Shown: one piece after another, positions 1 through 8,025 of the stretch
Layout: each line of letters begins with the position of its first letter
Position numbering within the stretch: the first letter of the stretch is position 1
NCBI GenBank assembly: GCA_021817565.1
Contig: JAKAUP010000003.1
Span: 62,001-126,000, forward strand
DNA length: 64,000 bases
Direction: 5' to 3'
Source: Microcaldota archaeon
GTDB lineage: Archaea > Micrarchaeota > Micrarchaeia > Micrarchaeales > Micrarchaeaceae
The notes under the pieces: generated by a model
The model's input: the letters and a program-made list of their open reading frames with translations, nothing else
What the model was told of the DNA's origin: nothing
The model's database searches: none
Program-made: the position numbers and the translations under genes

Positions 1-1047
1 ATGCTCAATACGAAATTGCTGCTCATATTGCTCCTATTTGTCCTTCTTGCTTCTACCGAGGTAATGTATGTGGCGTACGAGATACCTAATTCCAGCTTCG
101 GCGCAAGCAAGAGCTCACCGGTAAATGTTGAACAGAGTTGCGGCACCGGATACACCGTCGCAGATGGTAAATTCTCGGTGCAGTACTTCAGGGCGAACAT
201 CTGCGCAAATATCGTATTCTGGTTCAACGCGCTAAAAAGCGATCAGCTGGTGCAGCCTGCGATCTTTACCATAATAGGGATACTCGGGCTTCTTATTATG
301 TGCGTAAGAAAGAATACAAGAAGAATCGCTCTCTTCCTGGGTCTCTGGTTCCTTTCCTTCTTTTTAATATACACCTCATTTTATGCGGGAGGGGTTGACT
401 ATGGGGTTGACTGGAGGTTCATGCTTAGCGTCATTCCGCCGGTAGCAATATTCGGCGGCTACTTCCTGGCTACTCTTACCGGCTTTGTCGAGCATTTAGG
501 AAAGCACATGGAATCCTTCAGGGCAAAAATCAGGTCGATGGGACATAGCTCAAAGAAGCGTAGGAAAAGAACCGCGAAGGCCGCCAGGACTGGAAAAGCG
601 CATAATGATAAGGTGATGTTCTTGCTCGGCGTTTTTATTTCAGTACTTCTCCTAGCTTATCCCGCTTACCAGAGCTTTCCGATAATAGGCGTACCTCCTT
701 CAGAGATACAGCAAGCTGGAGGTGCACGCTTCTATGAGAACTTTGTTTACAATTACAGCAGCTCCATACCGAGAGGCTGCATCGTGCTGAGCTTTGATCC
801 GGAGTACTTTAACCTGCAAGGGCTAAACGGCTCGCAAATGTCTTATTACTCAAACGGTACGGTAAACGGAAGGACATACAAATGCGTAGTCATAGATTAT
901 GGATACTGGTGCTACGCTGGTTATTCGAGCACATGCAGCGGCTTGCTCAACAGCTCAAACACCCAGGTGCTCGCCAGCTCCACATACACCAACGGTCCAG
1001 AAGTAGCAAAATTCGCGTTTTATAGGATAATAAGCCAGAAAGACTGA
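1..1047 (+). CDS. Polytopic membrane protein, probable C-terminal part of a GT39-like glycosyltransferase
   Basis: At least 348 residues are present; the frame is open to the window edge, so the true start may lie upstream. Hydrophobic segments occur near residues 4-22, 86-103, 108-127, 140-160 and 207-225, with a very basic cytoplasmic loop (about residues 178-200, rich in Lys/Arg). A DWRF motif precedes the fourth segment, which recalls the membrane part of dolichyl-phosphate mannosyltransferase-like proteins, and the last 120 residues form a Cys-containing, sequon-bearing extracellular domain. No catalytic motif is visible. It converges on the prefoldin gene, whose stop directly follows. 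The family call is tentative; the membrane topology is clear. Confidence 0.5.
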   Translation: MLNTKLLLILLLFVLLASTEVMYVAYEIPNSSFGASKSSPVNVEQSCGTGYTVADGKFSVQYFRANICANIVFWFNALKSDQLVQPAIFTIIGILGLLIMCVRKNTRRIALFLGLWFLSFFLIYTSFYAGGVDYGVDWRFMLSVIPPVAIFGGYFLATLTGFVEHLGKHMESFRAKIRSMGHSSKKRRKRTAKAARTGKAHNDKVMFLLGVFISVLLLAYPAYQSFPIIGVPPSEIQQAGGARFYENFVYNYSSSIPRGCIVLSFDPEYFNLQGLNGSQMSYYSNGTVNGRTYKCVVIDYGYWCYAGYSSTCSGLLNSSNTQVLASSTYTNGPEVAKFAFYRIISQKD

Positions 1048-1455
1048 TTAAAGGTTATCGAGCTTCGCCGCGGTATCTATTATTGCGCGCTTTACCCTCT
1101 CTATCCCTTCAGAGAGCTTTTTTATAAGATTCTCCTGAGATGCGATTGACTTTGATATGTAGAGCTTCGCTTCCTCTATGTCTTTCTCTATATAGAAACC
1201 CCCGCCTACTTCGGTCATTATCGAATCGGTTTCTCCTGTGTTCGTTTTTACAAGCATGCCTGCGCCTATGCTCGAGAGCATCTCCTTTCCGCTTATCATT
1301 TGCGCGTTGTTTATCGCTTCTAGGGTTTCACGCATCTCTGATAGCGCATGTGATGCATTCTCCATGCTTTGTTGAAGAACCATGTACTGGTTCTGATAGT
1401 AGTCCTGCATGTACTGCAGCGTGCGTTCCTCCTGCCCAATACCCTCTTCGCTCAT
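1048..1455 (-). CDS. pfdA: Prefoldin subunit alpha
   Basis: This 135-residue protein has the prefoldin-alpha plan: an N-terminal coiled coil (about residues 8-50), a central beta-hairpin segment (GAGMLVKTN and GGGFYIEKD, residues 63-90) and a C-terminal coiled coil to residue 133. Prefoldin alpha2beta4 is a jellyfish-shaped co-chaperone that passes unfolded proteins to the thermosome. It is the last gene of the rps19e operon, 15 bases after rpl18a, which is its usual archaeal position. The usual next gene, ftsY, is absent, and a convergent membrane gene ends instead at the next base. Confidence 0.9.
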   Translation of the reverse strand: MSEEGIGQEERTLQYMQDYYQNQYMVLQQSMENASHALSEMRETLEAINNAQMISGKEMLSSIGAGMLVKTNTGETDSIMTEVGGGFYIEKDIEEAKLYISKSIASQENLIKKLSEGIERVKRAIIDTAAKLDNL

Positions 1456-1470
1456 TTTTCCCCTCTTCTT

Positions 1471-1668
1471 TTACTCTTCTTTTCCCTCCTCCACTGATAT
1501 TATGTTTATCTTGTTGTTCTTTATGTGCTGGTTCGCGCCTATCTTTGATTGTGCGATAGCCCTTGCGTGGCTCTTGCTTTTTGCAGAAACAGATAGCTCA
1601 AAGTCGGTGTTCCCCAGACTGTTCTTTGCTTTTATTTTTCCTTTTACGACATATTTTTTGTATTCCAT
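1471..1668 (-). CDS. rpl18a: Ribosomal protein L18a/LX (eL20)
   Basis: A 65-residue basic protein that matches the short archaeal LX proteins, which hold one repeat of eukaryotic L18a (eL20). It begins with a Y-x-V-x-G-K strand and has an Ala/Arg-rich central helix (KSHARAIAQSK). The start is fixed by a GGTGGT hexamer three bases before ATG. The gene lies 12 bases after aif6 and before pfdA, the conserved archaeal order. Confidence 0.9.
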   Translation of the reverse strand: MEYKKYVVKGKIKAKNSLGNTDFELSVSAKSKSHARAIAQSKIGANQHIKNNKINIISVEEGKEE

Positions 1669-1680
1669 TATACCACCTTT

Positions 1681-2352
1681 TCATTCGAGCGTTTGGATTA
1701 GGCGGGCCAGCTCAAAGCCCGTTGTCGAGTTCCCAGTCATTATCCCGTTGGAGTTTGCGACAGCAGCAATGCCTATGTTAAGCGATCCGGTGTTTGCCGT
1801 AGTCCTAGTAGTTTTTATCCCCAACATTTCCTCTATCCTCTCCTTCTGTTCGTCGCTTACAGTATTGTTCAATGCCATGCCCCTGTTTGTGAGTATGTTT
1901 GACGATCCGAGTGTTTTGAAGTAACCGATTTTCATTGGAAAAACCTCAACGCCCAGCACATCGCTTACCTCCTTTGCGGCCTTTGGTGAATACTCAGGAT
2001 TTATGAATGCGACTTTATCATTCGTTATTATATTGTTTCCAACCGCATTTAAATCGCTTTCTATCACTCCGATGTTTATGCTTTTTGACCTTTTTAGCTC
2101 CGTTATTTCAGCTTCGTATGTAGTATTGGACAAGACAAGCCCGTTAGAATTTGCCCTTCCGAATATGCCGAGCAGGTCTGAGTTTGAAAGTTTTCCTGTA
2201 AACACTTCTGTACCAAATGTTTCCTCTACTATATGCTTCAGGCTGTTTCCTACCATCTCAGGTATTATGGTGTATGCGTCCGTGCATATACAAAAAGCCC
2301 CCACATAATCGCTACCGAGTATGTTGTGCTTGGTAGCTTTCATACCAACCAT
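1681..2352 (-). CDS. eif6: Translation initiation factor aIF6
   Basis: aIF6 binds L23/L24e on the large ribosomal subunit and blocks premature joining to 30S. The 223-residue product has the family's pseudo-fivefold repeat, with recurring blocks such as SNSNGL-like ANSNGLVLS, the N-N-I-I-T-N-D segment and ANSNGIMTG. ATG at 2352 lies 4 bases after the rpl31e stop and gives a normal family length; a second ATG three codons later is equally possible. A much longer reading to 2451 would overlap rpl31e and is disfavoured. The gene sits between rpl31e and rpl18a, the standard order. Confidence 0.93.
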   Translation of the reverse strand: MVGMKATKHNILGSDYVGAFCICTDAYTIIPEMVGNSLKHIVEETFGTEVFTGKLSNSDLLGIFGRANSNGLVLSNTTYEAEITELKRSKSINIGVIESDLNAVGNNIITNDKVAFINPEYSPKAAKEVSDVLGVEVFPMKIGYFKTLGSSNILTNRGMALNNTVSDEQKERIEEMLGIKTTRTTANTGSLNIGIAAVANSNGIMTGNSTTGFELARLIQTLE

Positions 2353-2356
2353 CAAT

Positions 2357-2830
2357 TCAGCCTTTTGGTTCCTGCTTGGTTGTGTTTGCGGCTTCCGCCC
2401 TATTTCTCTCTGAAGGATTCTTTGCGCCATGCTCCTTCCTCCTTTCTTCAACCTTCTGCTTTTGCTGCTTCGGTTCGGCGTTTGTCTCCTTCTTTCCCTC
2501 TTTCTTCTCTTCTTTCTTTCCCTCTTTCTTCACGTCCTTGCTCTTTGCCTCTTTTGAATCCGCCGGCTTTGTGGGCTGGGTTCCATATCTCGAGACGTTT
2601 GCTATCCCTTTGTCTATGCTTACGTTTGCCTTTATCGGGGTCATTCTCCTTGAGTAGTGCTTTATTATCATTGCGTTGAGCCCCGTGTCTATCTTTACGT
2701 TGTCCGGCTCCGTCTTTGTGTAATGTGCTATCCTCTCCCTGAAGTATCTTACCGCTTTCCTTGAGCGCTTTGAACGCGGCTGCCTTACCAGGTATTTCCT
2801 TATGTTTATCGTTATTACCCTGCTCTGCAT
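2357..2830 (-). CDS. rpl31e: Ribosomal protein L31e with long charged C-terminal tail
   Basis: The first 85 residues match archaeal L31e (R-V-I-T-I-N-I start, K-R-S-R-K-A helix, D-x-x-I-K-H region), a protein near the polypeptide exit tunnel. Archaeal L31e is normally about 80-95 residues; this one is 157, because about 70 residues of Lys/Glu/Gln-rich low-complexity sequence are appended. A CGTGAT hexamer three bases upstream supports ATG at 2830. It follows rpl39e by 9 bases and precedes aif6 by 4. Confidence 0.9.
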   Translation of the reverse strand: MQSRVITINIRKYLVRQPRSKRSRKAVRYFRERIAHYTKTEPDNVKIDTGLNAMIIKHYSRRMTPIKANVSIDKGIANVSRYGTQPTKPADSKEAKSKDVKKEGKKEEKKEGKKETNAEPKQQKQKVEERRKEHGAKNPSERNRAEAANTTKQEPKG

Positions 2831-2839
2831 ATGATCACG

Positions 2840-3004
2840 CTATTTCTTCGTCTTAAGTTTTAGCTTCTGGGATCTCCAGTTCCTCTGGAACTTGTTTGAC
2901 TGCAGTTTCCTGTGCGTCCTGAGCGATGCAAGAAGCGGTATGCGCTTCGCCCTCTTTAGCCTCTTACCCAGCATTTTTTTCTTGCTCTCCGTCTTCTTTG
3001 ACAT
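2840..3004 (-). CDS. rpl39e: Ribosomal protein L39e
   Basis: A 54-residue, highly basic protein with the L39e core: KRLKRAKRIPLL, then RTHRKLQ and a final RNWRSQKLK block that corresponds to the conserved R-x-W-R-x-x-K-L-K ending. L39e lines the exit tunnel of the large subunit. It has a slightly longer N-terminus (MSKKTESKKK) than the 50-51-residue family norm. GTTGGT precedes the ATG by three bases. It lies between pdcd5 and rpl31e, as in other archaea. Confidence 0.88.
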   Translation of the reverse strand: MSKKTESKKKMLGKRLKRAKRIPLLASLRTHRKLQSNKFQRNWRSQKLKLKTKK

Positions 3005-3012
3005 GATACCAA

Positions 3013-3318
3013 CTATTTTCGTTTGAACTCTATTTTTGAGTCGCTTTTCGGTGAAACCTTTCCTATCAGCTCCATGAGCTGCTTCTCCGTTATCTTTCCT
3101 CCGAGCCTGTTTGACTGTACTATGTTTATAAGCAACTGCGCAAGTTGCATGTATAGCTCTCTGTTAGATACCTTAATGTTCATAAGCCTTTCGTACGCCT
3201 TCCCATCAAGTATCCTCTGCATGTATAACTTTATCTGCTGCTCCTGTTGCGCTTGCTTGTACCTTTTCAGCATCTCCCTTTTCATGCCCTGCTGTTCATC
3301 ATTCTCACTCTCTTCCAT
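3013..3318 (-). CDS. PDCD5-family DNA-binding protein
   Basis: The 101-residue product is almost all helical: a flexible acidic N-terminus, a long Gln/Lys helix (KRYKQAQQEQQIK) and the family block L-x-x-I-L-D-x-x-A-Y-E-R-L, followed by a three-helix bundle and a basic tail. PDCD5 (TFAR19) relatives bind DNA and are always near rps19e in archaea. ATG at 3318 lies just past the rps19e stop; a TTG at 3327 overlapping that stop is the alternative. Confidence 0.85.
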   Translation of the reverse strand: MEESENDEQQGMKREMLKRYKQAQQEQQIKLYMQRILDGKAYERLMNIKVSNRELYMQLAQLLINIVQSNRLGGKITEKQLMELIGKVSPKSDSKIEFKRK

Positions 3319-3323
3319 CCTAC

Positions 3324-3743
3324 TCAACCTTTGGGGCTGTTTGAGATTGTGTTGCTCACCTTATCGACAACCGACCTCCCCTCTGGAGTTATTACCCTGC
3401 CTGCTGACGTATTCTTTACATACCCTGCCTTTTCTAGCGCCTGCAGCGCCTTCCTTATTGCGTTTCCGGCGGCCTTCTTGCTGTGCTTCCTGCTGCGCTT
3501 GTGCGATGACCTGTTACCGTACTTCGTCCTTAGTCTTGAGGTACCGACCGGTCCGTTGATGTATACCTGGCGAAGTATGGATGCGCTCCTTATGTACCAG
3601 AAATCTTCCTGGGATGGCGGGCGCTCTTTTCCTGGTCCTGACTTCACAAAGTTTATGAAATCTGGCTTCGCTATCTTGTCTTTAAGGGCTTCGGCAAGCC
3701 TCTTATTGAGTTCTGAAGGTCTTACATCATAGGCGTTTGACAT
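3324..3743 (-). CDS. rps19e: Ribosomal protein S19e
   Basis: The 139-residue product has S19e signatures: Y-D-V-R-P-x-x-L near the start, the W-Y-I-R-x-A-S-I-L-R-x-V-Y motif, a basic KRSRKHSKKA loop, and L-Q-x-L-E-K-A-G-Y-V followed by G-R-V-I-T-P-E-G. ATG at 3743 is preferred over an upstream TTG at 3755. It is the first gene of the seven-gene run down to pfdA and has a TATA-like box about 46 bases upstream. Confidence 0.93.
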   Translation of the reverse strand: MSNAYDVRPSELNKRLAEALKDKIAKPDFINFVKSGPGKERPPSQEDFWYIRSASILRQVYINGPVGTSRLRTKYGNRSSHKRSRKHSKKAAGNAIRKALQALEKAGYVKNTSAGRVITPEGRSVVDKVSNTISNSPKG

Positions 3744-3788
3744 ACTAACTACCAAAAATCGCTATTATATCAGTATTAGCAATAAGGG

Positions 3789-3796
3789 TTAAAAGC
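3789..3796 (-). promoter_or_regulatory. TATA-like box of the rps19e operon
   Basis: Read on the minus strand the sequence is CTTTTAAC, in an AT-rich island about 46 bases ahead of the rps19e ATG. An archaeal TATA box usually sits 25-30 bases before the transcription start, which would leave a short leader here. It is assigned by position and composition only. Confidence 0.4.
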
Positions 3797-3850
3797 TTTC
3801 TGCAATTTCTTTAGGATTGACTTGTGGGCGGAGAAGTCCGGAATTATGTC

Positions 3851-5194
3851 TTATCTGCGTTTTGCGCTTTCGACATTTGCCTTCGATATCGCCCTCTCCA
3901 ATATATCAAGCCCTTTAGTTAATGAATGATCCGGAATTGTGAGCGGAGGTATTATCCTGATTGTTGATTCGCCTGCTGGAAGCATGAGCAGCCCGTTTGC
4001 GAAGCTCTCCATGAGTATCTTCTCCCGTATGTCCGGCGCAGGCTGTTTTGTCCCCTTGTCGCGCACAATTTCTATTGCGAGCATAAGTCCGATGCCTCTG
4101 GCGTCGCCCACAATTTCGTACTGCTCTTGCATCTCTTCCAGACGCTTCTTCGCCAGTTTCCCCTTCTTCGCTACCTCCTCCGATATCTTTTTCTTATTCC
4201 TTGATATGTGGTCAAGCTGAGCCTGGGCCCCTGCTATCACAGCCAGGTTTCCGCCGAATGTGTTTGCGTGCGACCCTTCAGGTATGTTGCCTAGGCGCTT
4301 GTCTGTTATGGTCACTCCGAGAGGCAATCCGGCACCTACCGACTTTGCCATTGTGTAAATGTCAGCCTTCACCCCAAAATTGTCCATCGCAAGGAATTTC
4401 CCGGTGCGCATATATCCTGCCTGCACCTCATCGGATATGAGAAGTATGTCGTGCTCATCCAGTACTTTTTTCAGCTCCTTGAAATAATCCTTTGGTGGAA
4501 CTATGTATCCCCCTTCGCCTTGTATCGGCTCTGAAATGAGCGCTGCAACCTCCTTTGGATCAACCTCCTTCGAAAGCGGATACTTCTTGATGTAATCTAT
4601 GCAGGCAAAACCGCAGTCTGGGTATGTCTGCTTTAGCGGGCACCTGTAGCAGTACGGGAACGGAACGTGGATCACATCCGGGAATGGTCCGTTGTACGCC
4701 CTTTGCACGCTCTTTGAGGCGGTAAGCGCCAACGACCCCTTTGTCCTCCCATGAAAACCGCCGTAGAACGCTATGGTGTAATTCCTCTTTGTAAAAATGC
4801 GCGAGAACTTGATGGCAGCCTCGTTTGCCTCTGTTCCGGAGTTTGAGAAAAAGACGCGCCCAAATCCTTTCGGCATGAAGCTTATCAGCGATTCTGCGAA
4901 CTTTACGGGCGGTTCTGCATAATAGTCGGTAAATGCGGAATGCATCAGCTTTGAACTCTGTTCAGCAATTGCTTTGCGCACCGCGTCTGATGAGTTTACC
5001 CCGAAGTTATACACTGATATAAAGCTGCTGAAATCTATGAACATGTTCCCATCAATGTCATAAACGAACTCCTCTGATCCGTGATCTGCGACAAAGTTGT
5101 ACGGCTCGCGCGTAGTCTTTATCATTACGGCATTGTCCCTTGCTATTATGCCTGGTGCCTTTCCCTTATTTCCCTTTTTTGATTCCTTTCCCAT
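3851..5194 (-). CDS. Class III pyridoxal-phosphate aminotransferase (4-aminobutyrate/ornithine type)
   Basis: The 447-residue protein has the class III fold: SNSGTEANEAA near residue 120, the FHGRT aromatic/phosphate region, LLISDEVQAGYMRTG with the cofactor Asp, and the PLP lysine in MAKSVGAGLPLG. A Cys-rich insert (C-Y-R-C-P near residue 186) resembles GABA aminotransferases that bind an iron-sulphur cluster. It would transfer an omega-amino group to 2-oxoglutarate. ATG at 5194 is chosen over GTG at 5203; it overlaps acdA by 29 bases, so it is translationally coupled to the acetyl-CoA synthetase genes. Exact substrate is not decidable. Confidence 0.88.
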   Translation of the reverse strand: MGKESKKGNKGKAPGIIARDNAVMIKTTREPYNFVADHGSEEFVYDIDGNMFIDFSSFISVYNFGVNSSDAVRKAIAEQSSKLMHSAFTDYYAEPPVKFAESLISFMPKGFGRVFFSNSGTEANEAAIKFSRIFTKRNYTIAFYGGFHGRTKGSLALTASKSVQRAYNGPFPDVIHVPFPYCYRCPLKQTYPDCGFACIDYIKKYPLSKEVDPKEVAALISEPIQGEGGYIVPPKDYFKELKKVLDEHDILLISDEVQAGYMRTGKFLAMDNFGVKADIYTMAKSVGAGLPLGVTITDKRLGNIPEGSHANTFGGNLAVIAGAQAQLDHISRNKKKISEEVAKKGKLAKKRLEEMQEQYEIVGDARGIGLMLAIEIVRDKGTKQPAPDIREKILMESFANGLLMLPAGESTIRIIPPLTIPDHSLTKGLDILERAISKANVESAKRR

Positions 5195-6581
5195 ATATAT
5201 CACGCGTGTTCCTTATATATTCAGAATAATCGAAGAGCGCCTTCAGAGCTCTTGCGGCTGAACTGGGCGACTCGTAAACAGGCAGGCCAGAACCCTCCAT
5301 CATCTGGTTATGCACCTGCGCGTAATTACCTCCAGGGCTTACAACAACTATCGGTTTTGGGGAATTGCTCTTGTAATGAATAAGCGTTGCGGCGACTCTG
5401 GAATCTGCACCTGGCGTCTGAAACAAGGCAATTACCATTACCATATCGACGTTCTTGTCGTTTGTTACAACATCCATGGCTGCGGCAAACCGTTTGTCGT
5501 CAGCGTCTCCGGCCATGTCCAGAGGCATACGCACATTCACTATCTTCGGCATTACCTTTTCGAGCTTCGCCTTTGAATCGCTGCTCATTTCGGCAAGCTC
5601 CAACCCGTTCAAGTACAGCGCGTCGGTAGCCAATACGCCCGTCCCCCCGCCGTTCGTTATTATTGCGACACGCTTCCCGTTTGCAACTCCTTCAGTATCA
5701 AATATCTTCCCGTATGAGAGCAGATCGTCTATGTCATTCACGTGTATAAGCCCGAACTGCCTGAATACTGCCTCGTATGCGGTTGCACTTCCGGCAAGTG
5801 AGGCGGTATGGGAATGCGCCGCCTTTGAACCATCAGGGGTAGTTCCGCCCTTTGCTATTATTATCGGCTTTATCTGCGTGAACCTCTTTACCGTATCGAT
5901 GAATTCCCTGCCTCTCTTTACCCCCTCCATATAGAACAGAACCACCTTTGTATTATCATCATGCATCAGATACTCAAGAATGTCTACCTCGTCTATCACT
6001 GCAGCATTCCCGTATGATATGAACTTTGCAAGGCCGAAGCCCTCGTGCGATATCATGTCAAGGACTGTGCTCCCAACAGCGCCGCTTTGCGATACAAATG
6101 TCACGCCGCCTATCTTGGGCTTGTCTAGCTTAAACGTTGGCAGGAACATCGTGTCTACTCTTGAACGCATGTCCATAACGCCGAGGCAGTTCGGTCCCAG
6201 CACCGGCATTGAGTACTTATTTGATATCCTGGTCAGCTCATCCTGCAGGTCGTCCCTGCCCACTTCAGAAAAGCCGCTTGTGACTACAATCGCGCACCTC
6301 ACGCCAGAACTTCCGCACTCATCAAGCGCCCGACTTACCCCCTCAACCGGGATTGCGATAACTGCCAGGTCTACCTTCGACCTAACATCCTTTATGTTCT
6401 TGTAAGCCTTCCTCCCCAATACGGTTTTTGCGTTCTTATTTATCGGGTATATCATGCCGGAAAATCCTACGTCTATGTAATTCTGCATTATGACGTGGCC
6501 GACCTTATCTGGATTCTCCGATGCGCCTATAATAGCTACGCTGCCTGGGTTGAAGAACAGATCTAGTTTCTTTTTATCCAT
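5166..6581 (-). CDS. acdA: ADP-forming acetyl-CoA synthetase, alpha subunit
   Basis: The enzyme makes ATP from acyl-CoA, ADP and phosphate, the usual last step of archaeal fermentation. The 471 residues hold an N-terminal CoA-binding Rossmann domain (NPGSVAIIGAS, residues 11-21) and two flavodoxin-like domains; G-P-N-C-L-G lies at 129-134, and the phosphohistidine is probably His258 in the SHTASLAGS motif. The ATG has GGTGCT three bases ahead. The partner beta subunit lies 28 bases upstream as a separate gene, and the aminotransferase overlaps downstream, suggesting amino-acid or amine catabolism feeding acyl-CoA to this enzyme. Confidence 0.93.
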   Translation of the reverse strand: MDKKKLDLFFNPGSVAIIGASENPDKVGHVIMQNYIDVGFSGMIYPINKNAKTVLGRKAYKNIKDVRSKVDLAVIAIPVEGVSRALDECGSSGVRCAIVVTSGFSEVGRDDLQDELTRISNKYSMPVLGPNCLGVMDMRSRVDTMFLPTFKLDKPKIGGVTFVSQSGAVGSTVLDMISHEGFGLAKFISYGNAAVIDEVDILEYLMHDDNTKVVLFYMEGVKRGREFIDTVKRFTQIKPIIIAKGGTTPDGSKAAHSHTASLAGSATAYEAVFRQFGLIHVNDIDDLLSYGKIFDTEGVANGKRVAIITNGGGTGVLATDALYLNGLELAEMSSDSKAKLEKVMPKIVNVRMPLDMAGDADDKRFAAAMDVVTNDKNVDMVMVIALFQTPGADSRVAATLIHYKSNSPKPIVVVSPGGNYAQVHNQMMEGSGLPVYESPSSAARALKALFDYSEYIRNTRDIYGKGIKKGK

Positions 6582-6609
6582 GCAAGCACCTTTGAAATAT
6601 GAACAACAC

Positions 6610-7266
6610 TCATAACATTATTCTTATGTCTACCGCAGAGTACCCTTCCTTGTTTATTATCACAGGATTCAGGTCCAACTCTTTTATCCATTCGTTTGAT
6701 GCGACCATCTTCGATACGCGCATAAGCAATGATACCAGCATGCGCTCCGTCCTCTGTTCAGGAGCTATTATGCGGTAGGCCCTGAGCTCCCTAAGCATGG
6801 AAGTTGCATCGTATTCGTTTATCGGACATGTGCGCACCGAGACGTCCTTGAATGTCTCAACATACACGCCGCCCAGACCTATGAGTATCAGCTTTCCGAA
6901 TTGCTCGTCTGTGTTTGCTCCGATTATTATTTCTGTCCCTGGCTCCGACATTCTCTGCGCGAGTATCTTAAATGGAGAAAGATTGTTGCGCTTCGCCTTT
7001 GAATATAGCGCGGTATAGCTTTTCCCTGCAGATGTTGCATCAAGGTTTATTGCTATAACTCCGCTCTTCGACTTGTGAAGCGCTTTTTCAGAGATTACTT
7101 TTAGGGCGATCTTCCCTTTCTGGGCAAATGCGGTTGCCTCCTCCTTGCTATAAACGTATGCTGCCTCTGGTTTCTGGATCCCATACTTGTTTATAATGGA
7201 TTCCGCCTTATCGTACTCCAGAAGCTTTAGCTGGTCCGGCCTGTTTTTACTGGTTGCAGCGTTCAT
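6610..7266 (-). CDS. acdB: ADP-forming acetyl-CoA synthetase, beta subunit (ATP-grasp)
   Basis: The 218-residue ATP-grasp protein provides the nucleotide site for acdA. It shows the early ALKVISEKALHKS strand-loop, D-x-x-F-G-K-L-I-L-I-G-L-G-G-V-Y-V-E core, the R-x-C-P-I motif and the terminal ELDLNPVI segment that binds magnesium. Size and motifs match the separate beta subunits of other archaea. A TATATAAG-like element lies about 32-42 bases upstream, so transcription of the beta-alpha-aminotransferase unit probably starts here. Confidence 0.92.
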   Translation of the reverse strand: MNAATSKNRPDQLKLLEYDKAESIINKYGIQKPEAAYVYSKEEATAFAQKGKIALKVISEKALHKSKSGVIAINLDATSAGKSYTALYSKAKRNNLSPFKILAQRMSEPGTEIIIGANTDEQFGKLILIGLGGVYVETFKDVSVRTCPINEYDATSMLRELRAYRIIAPEQRTERMLVSLLMRVSKMVASNEWIKELDLNPVIINKEGYSAVDIRIML

Positions 7267-7297
7267 TTTTTTGCCCCGTATTGAATGTGCATGACTC

Positions 7298-7954
7298 TTA
7301 TATAATACCCCTGTAAGCCAGGAATATCAATATCAGCAGTATAATAACCACCACCACAATGATGTAAGGACCATTGCTTCCCTTCGCTTTTGGAGGAGGC
7401 GTCTTTGAGAGGTCTTCCGGCAGAGAGCCCTGTTGCTGGTTCTGGCCTGTTGGCTGCGGTTGTATACCGGATGGCTGTGCTGCAGTCTGGGACTGCATAT
7501 TGGGACTTCTCGACTGCATGAAGCCCTTTTCCGTAAGCACAATCTCAAGGCTTCCGTTCCTGAAGTCAGATTTTATGAACTGTTGCTCCTCGAGCTTATA
7601 AAGCCTGAGGGATAGGTCTTTTGCGCGCAGATTGAGCGCTGCAATCAGTTCCTTGAGCGATTTTTTGCCAGATGCCAGCTGTAACAGTATCGAATTGTCA
7701 AGGTTGTCTATAGGTTCCATCGCCCTTGATGACGCCTCGTCCATCACCTTCTTCCCCTCATCTGTTATGGTTATCGTATTCTGGCCGCCTATCGAGCTTG
7801 TGAAATCTACCAGACCCTTTATCTTCAATGTCCCTAACACGTTAGAAGCATCAAAAAACGATGAATTTATAGAGCTGCCGAACTTTTCCACAACCGTATC
7901 TGGTTGTATTTTCTTTAATGCTGTCAAATCTACAAAGTCTACATCTTCTCCCAT
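7298..7954 (-). CDS. Tail-anchored winged-helix protein
   Basis: The 218-residue product has two winged-helix-like segments (about residues 15-80 and 85-145), a Gln/Pro-rich linker (150-190) and one transmembrane helix at 194-213 with only a few residues after it. It thus looks cytosolic with a C-terminal membrane anchor. ATG at 7954 has the strongest Shine-Dalgarno in the window (AAAGGAGGT six bases upstream), so the longer open frame upstream is not used. I do not recognise the family. It could be a membrane-held transcription regulator or a membrane recruitment factor. Confidence 0.65.
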   Translation of the reverse strand: MGEDVDFVDLTALKKIQPDTVVEKFGSSINSSFFDASNVLGTLKIKGLVDFTSSIGGQNTITITDEGKKVMDEASSRAMEPIDNLDNSILLQLASGKKSLKELIAALNLRAKDLSLRLYKLEEQQFIKSDFRNGSLEIVLTEKGFMQSRSPNMQSQTAAQPSGIQPQPTGQNQQQGSLPEDLSKTPPPKAKGSNGPYIIVVVVIILLILIFLAYRGII

Positions 7955-8025
7955 TGTATAACCTCCTTTGAATATTATCCAACAACAGTTTAATAGTATT
8001 TCGCCTGCACATAATAATCGAGTCG

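Noticed and set aside
2353-2451. N-terminal extension of aIF6 by 33 codons
   Set aside because: It overlaps L31e and has no family counterpart.
1409-2679. Plus-strand frames opposite the prefoldin, L18a, aIF6 and L31e genes
   Set aside because: Their products are Cys/Ser/Leu/Phe-rich antisense reads of well-supported genes.
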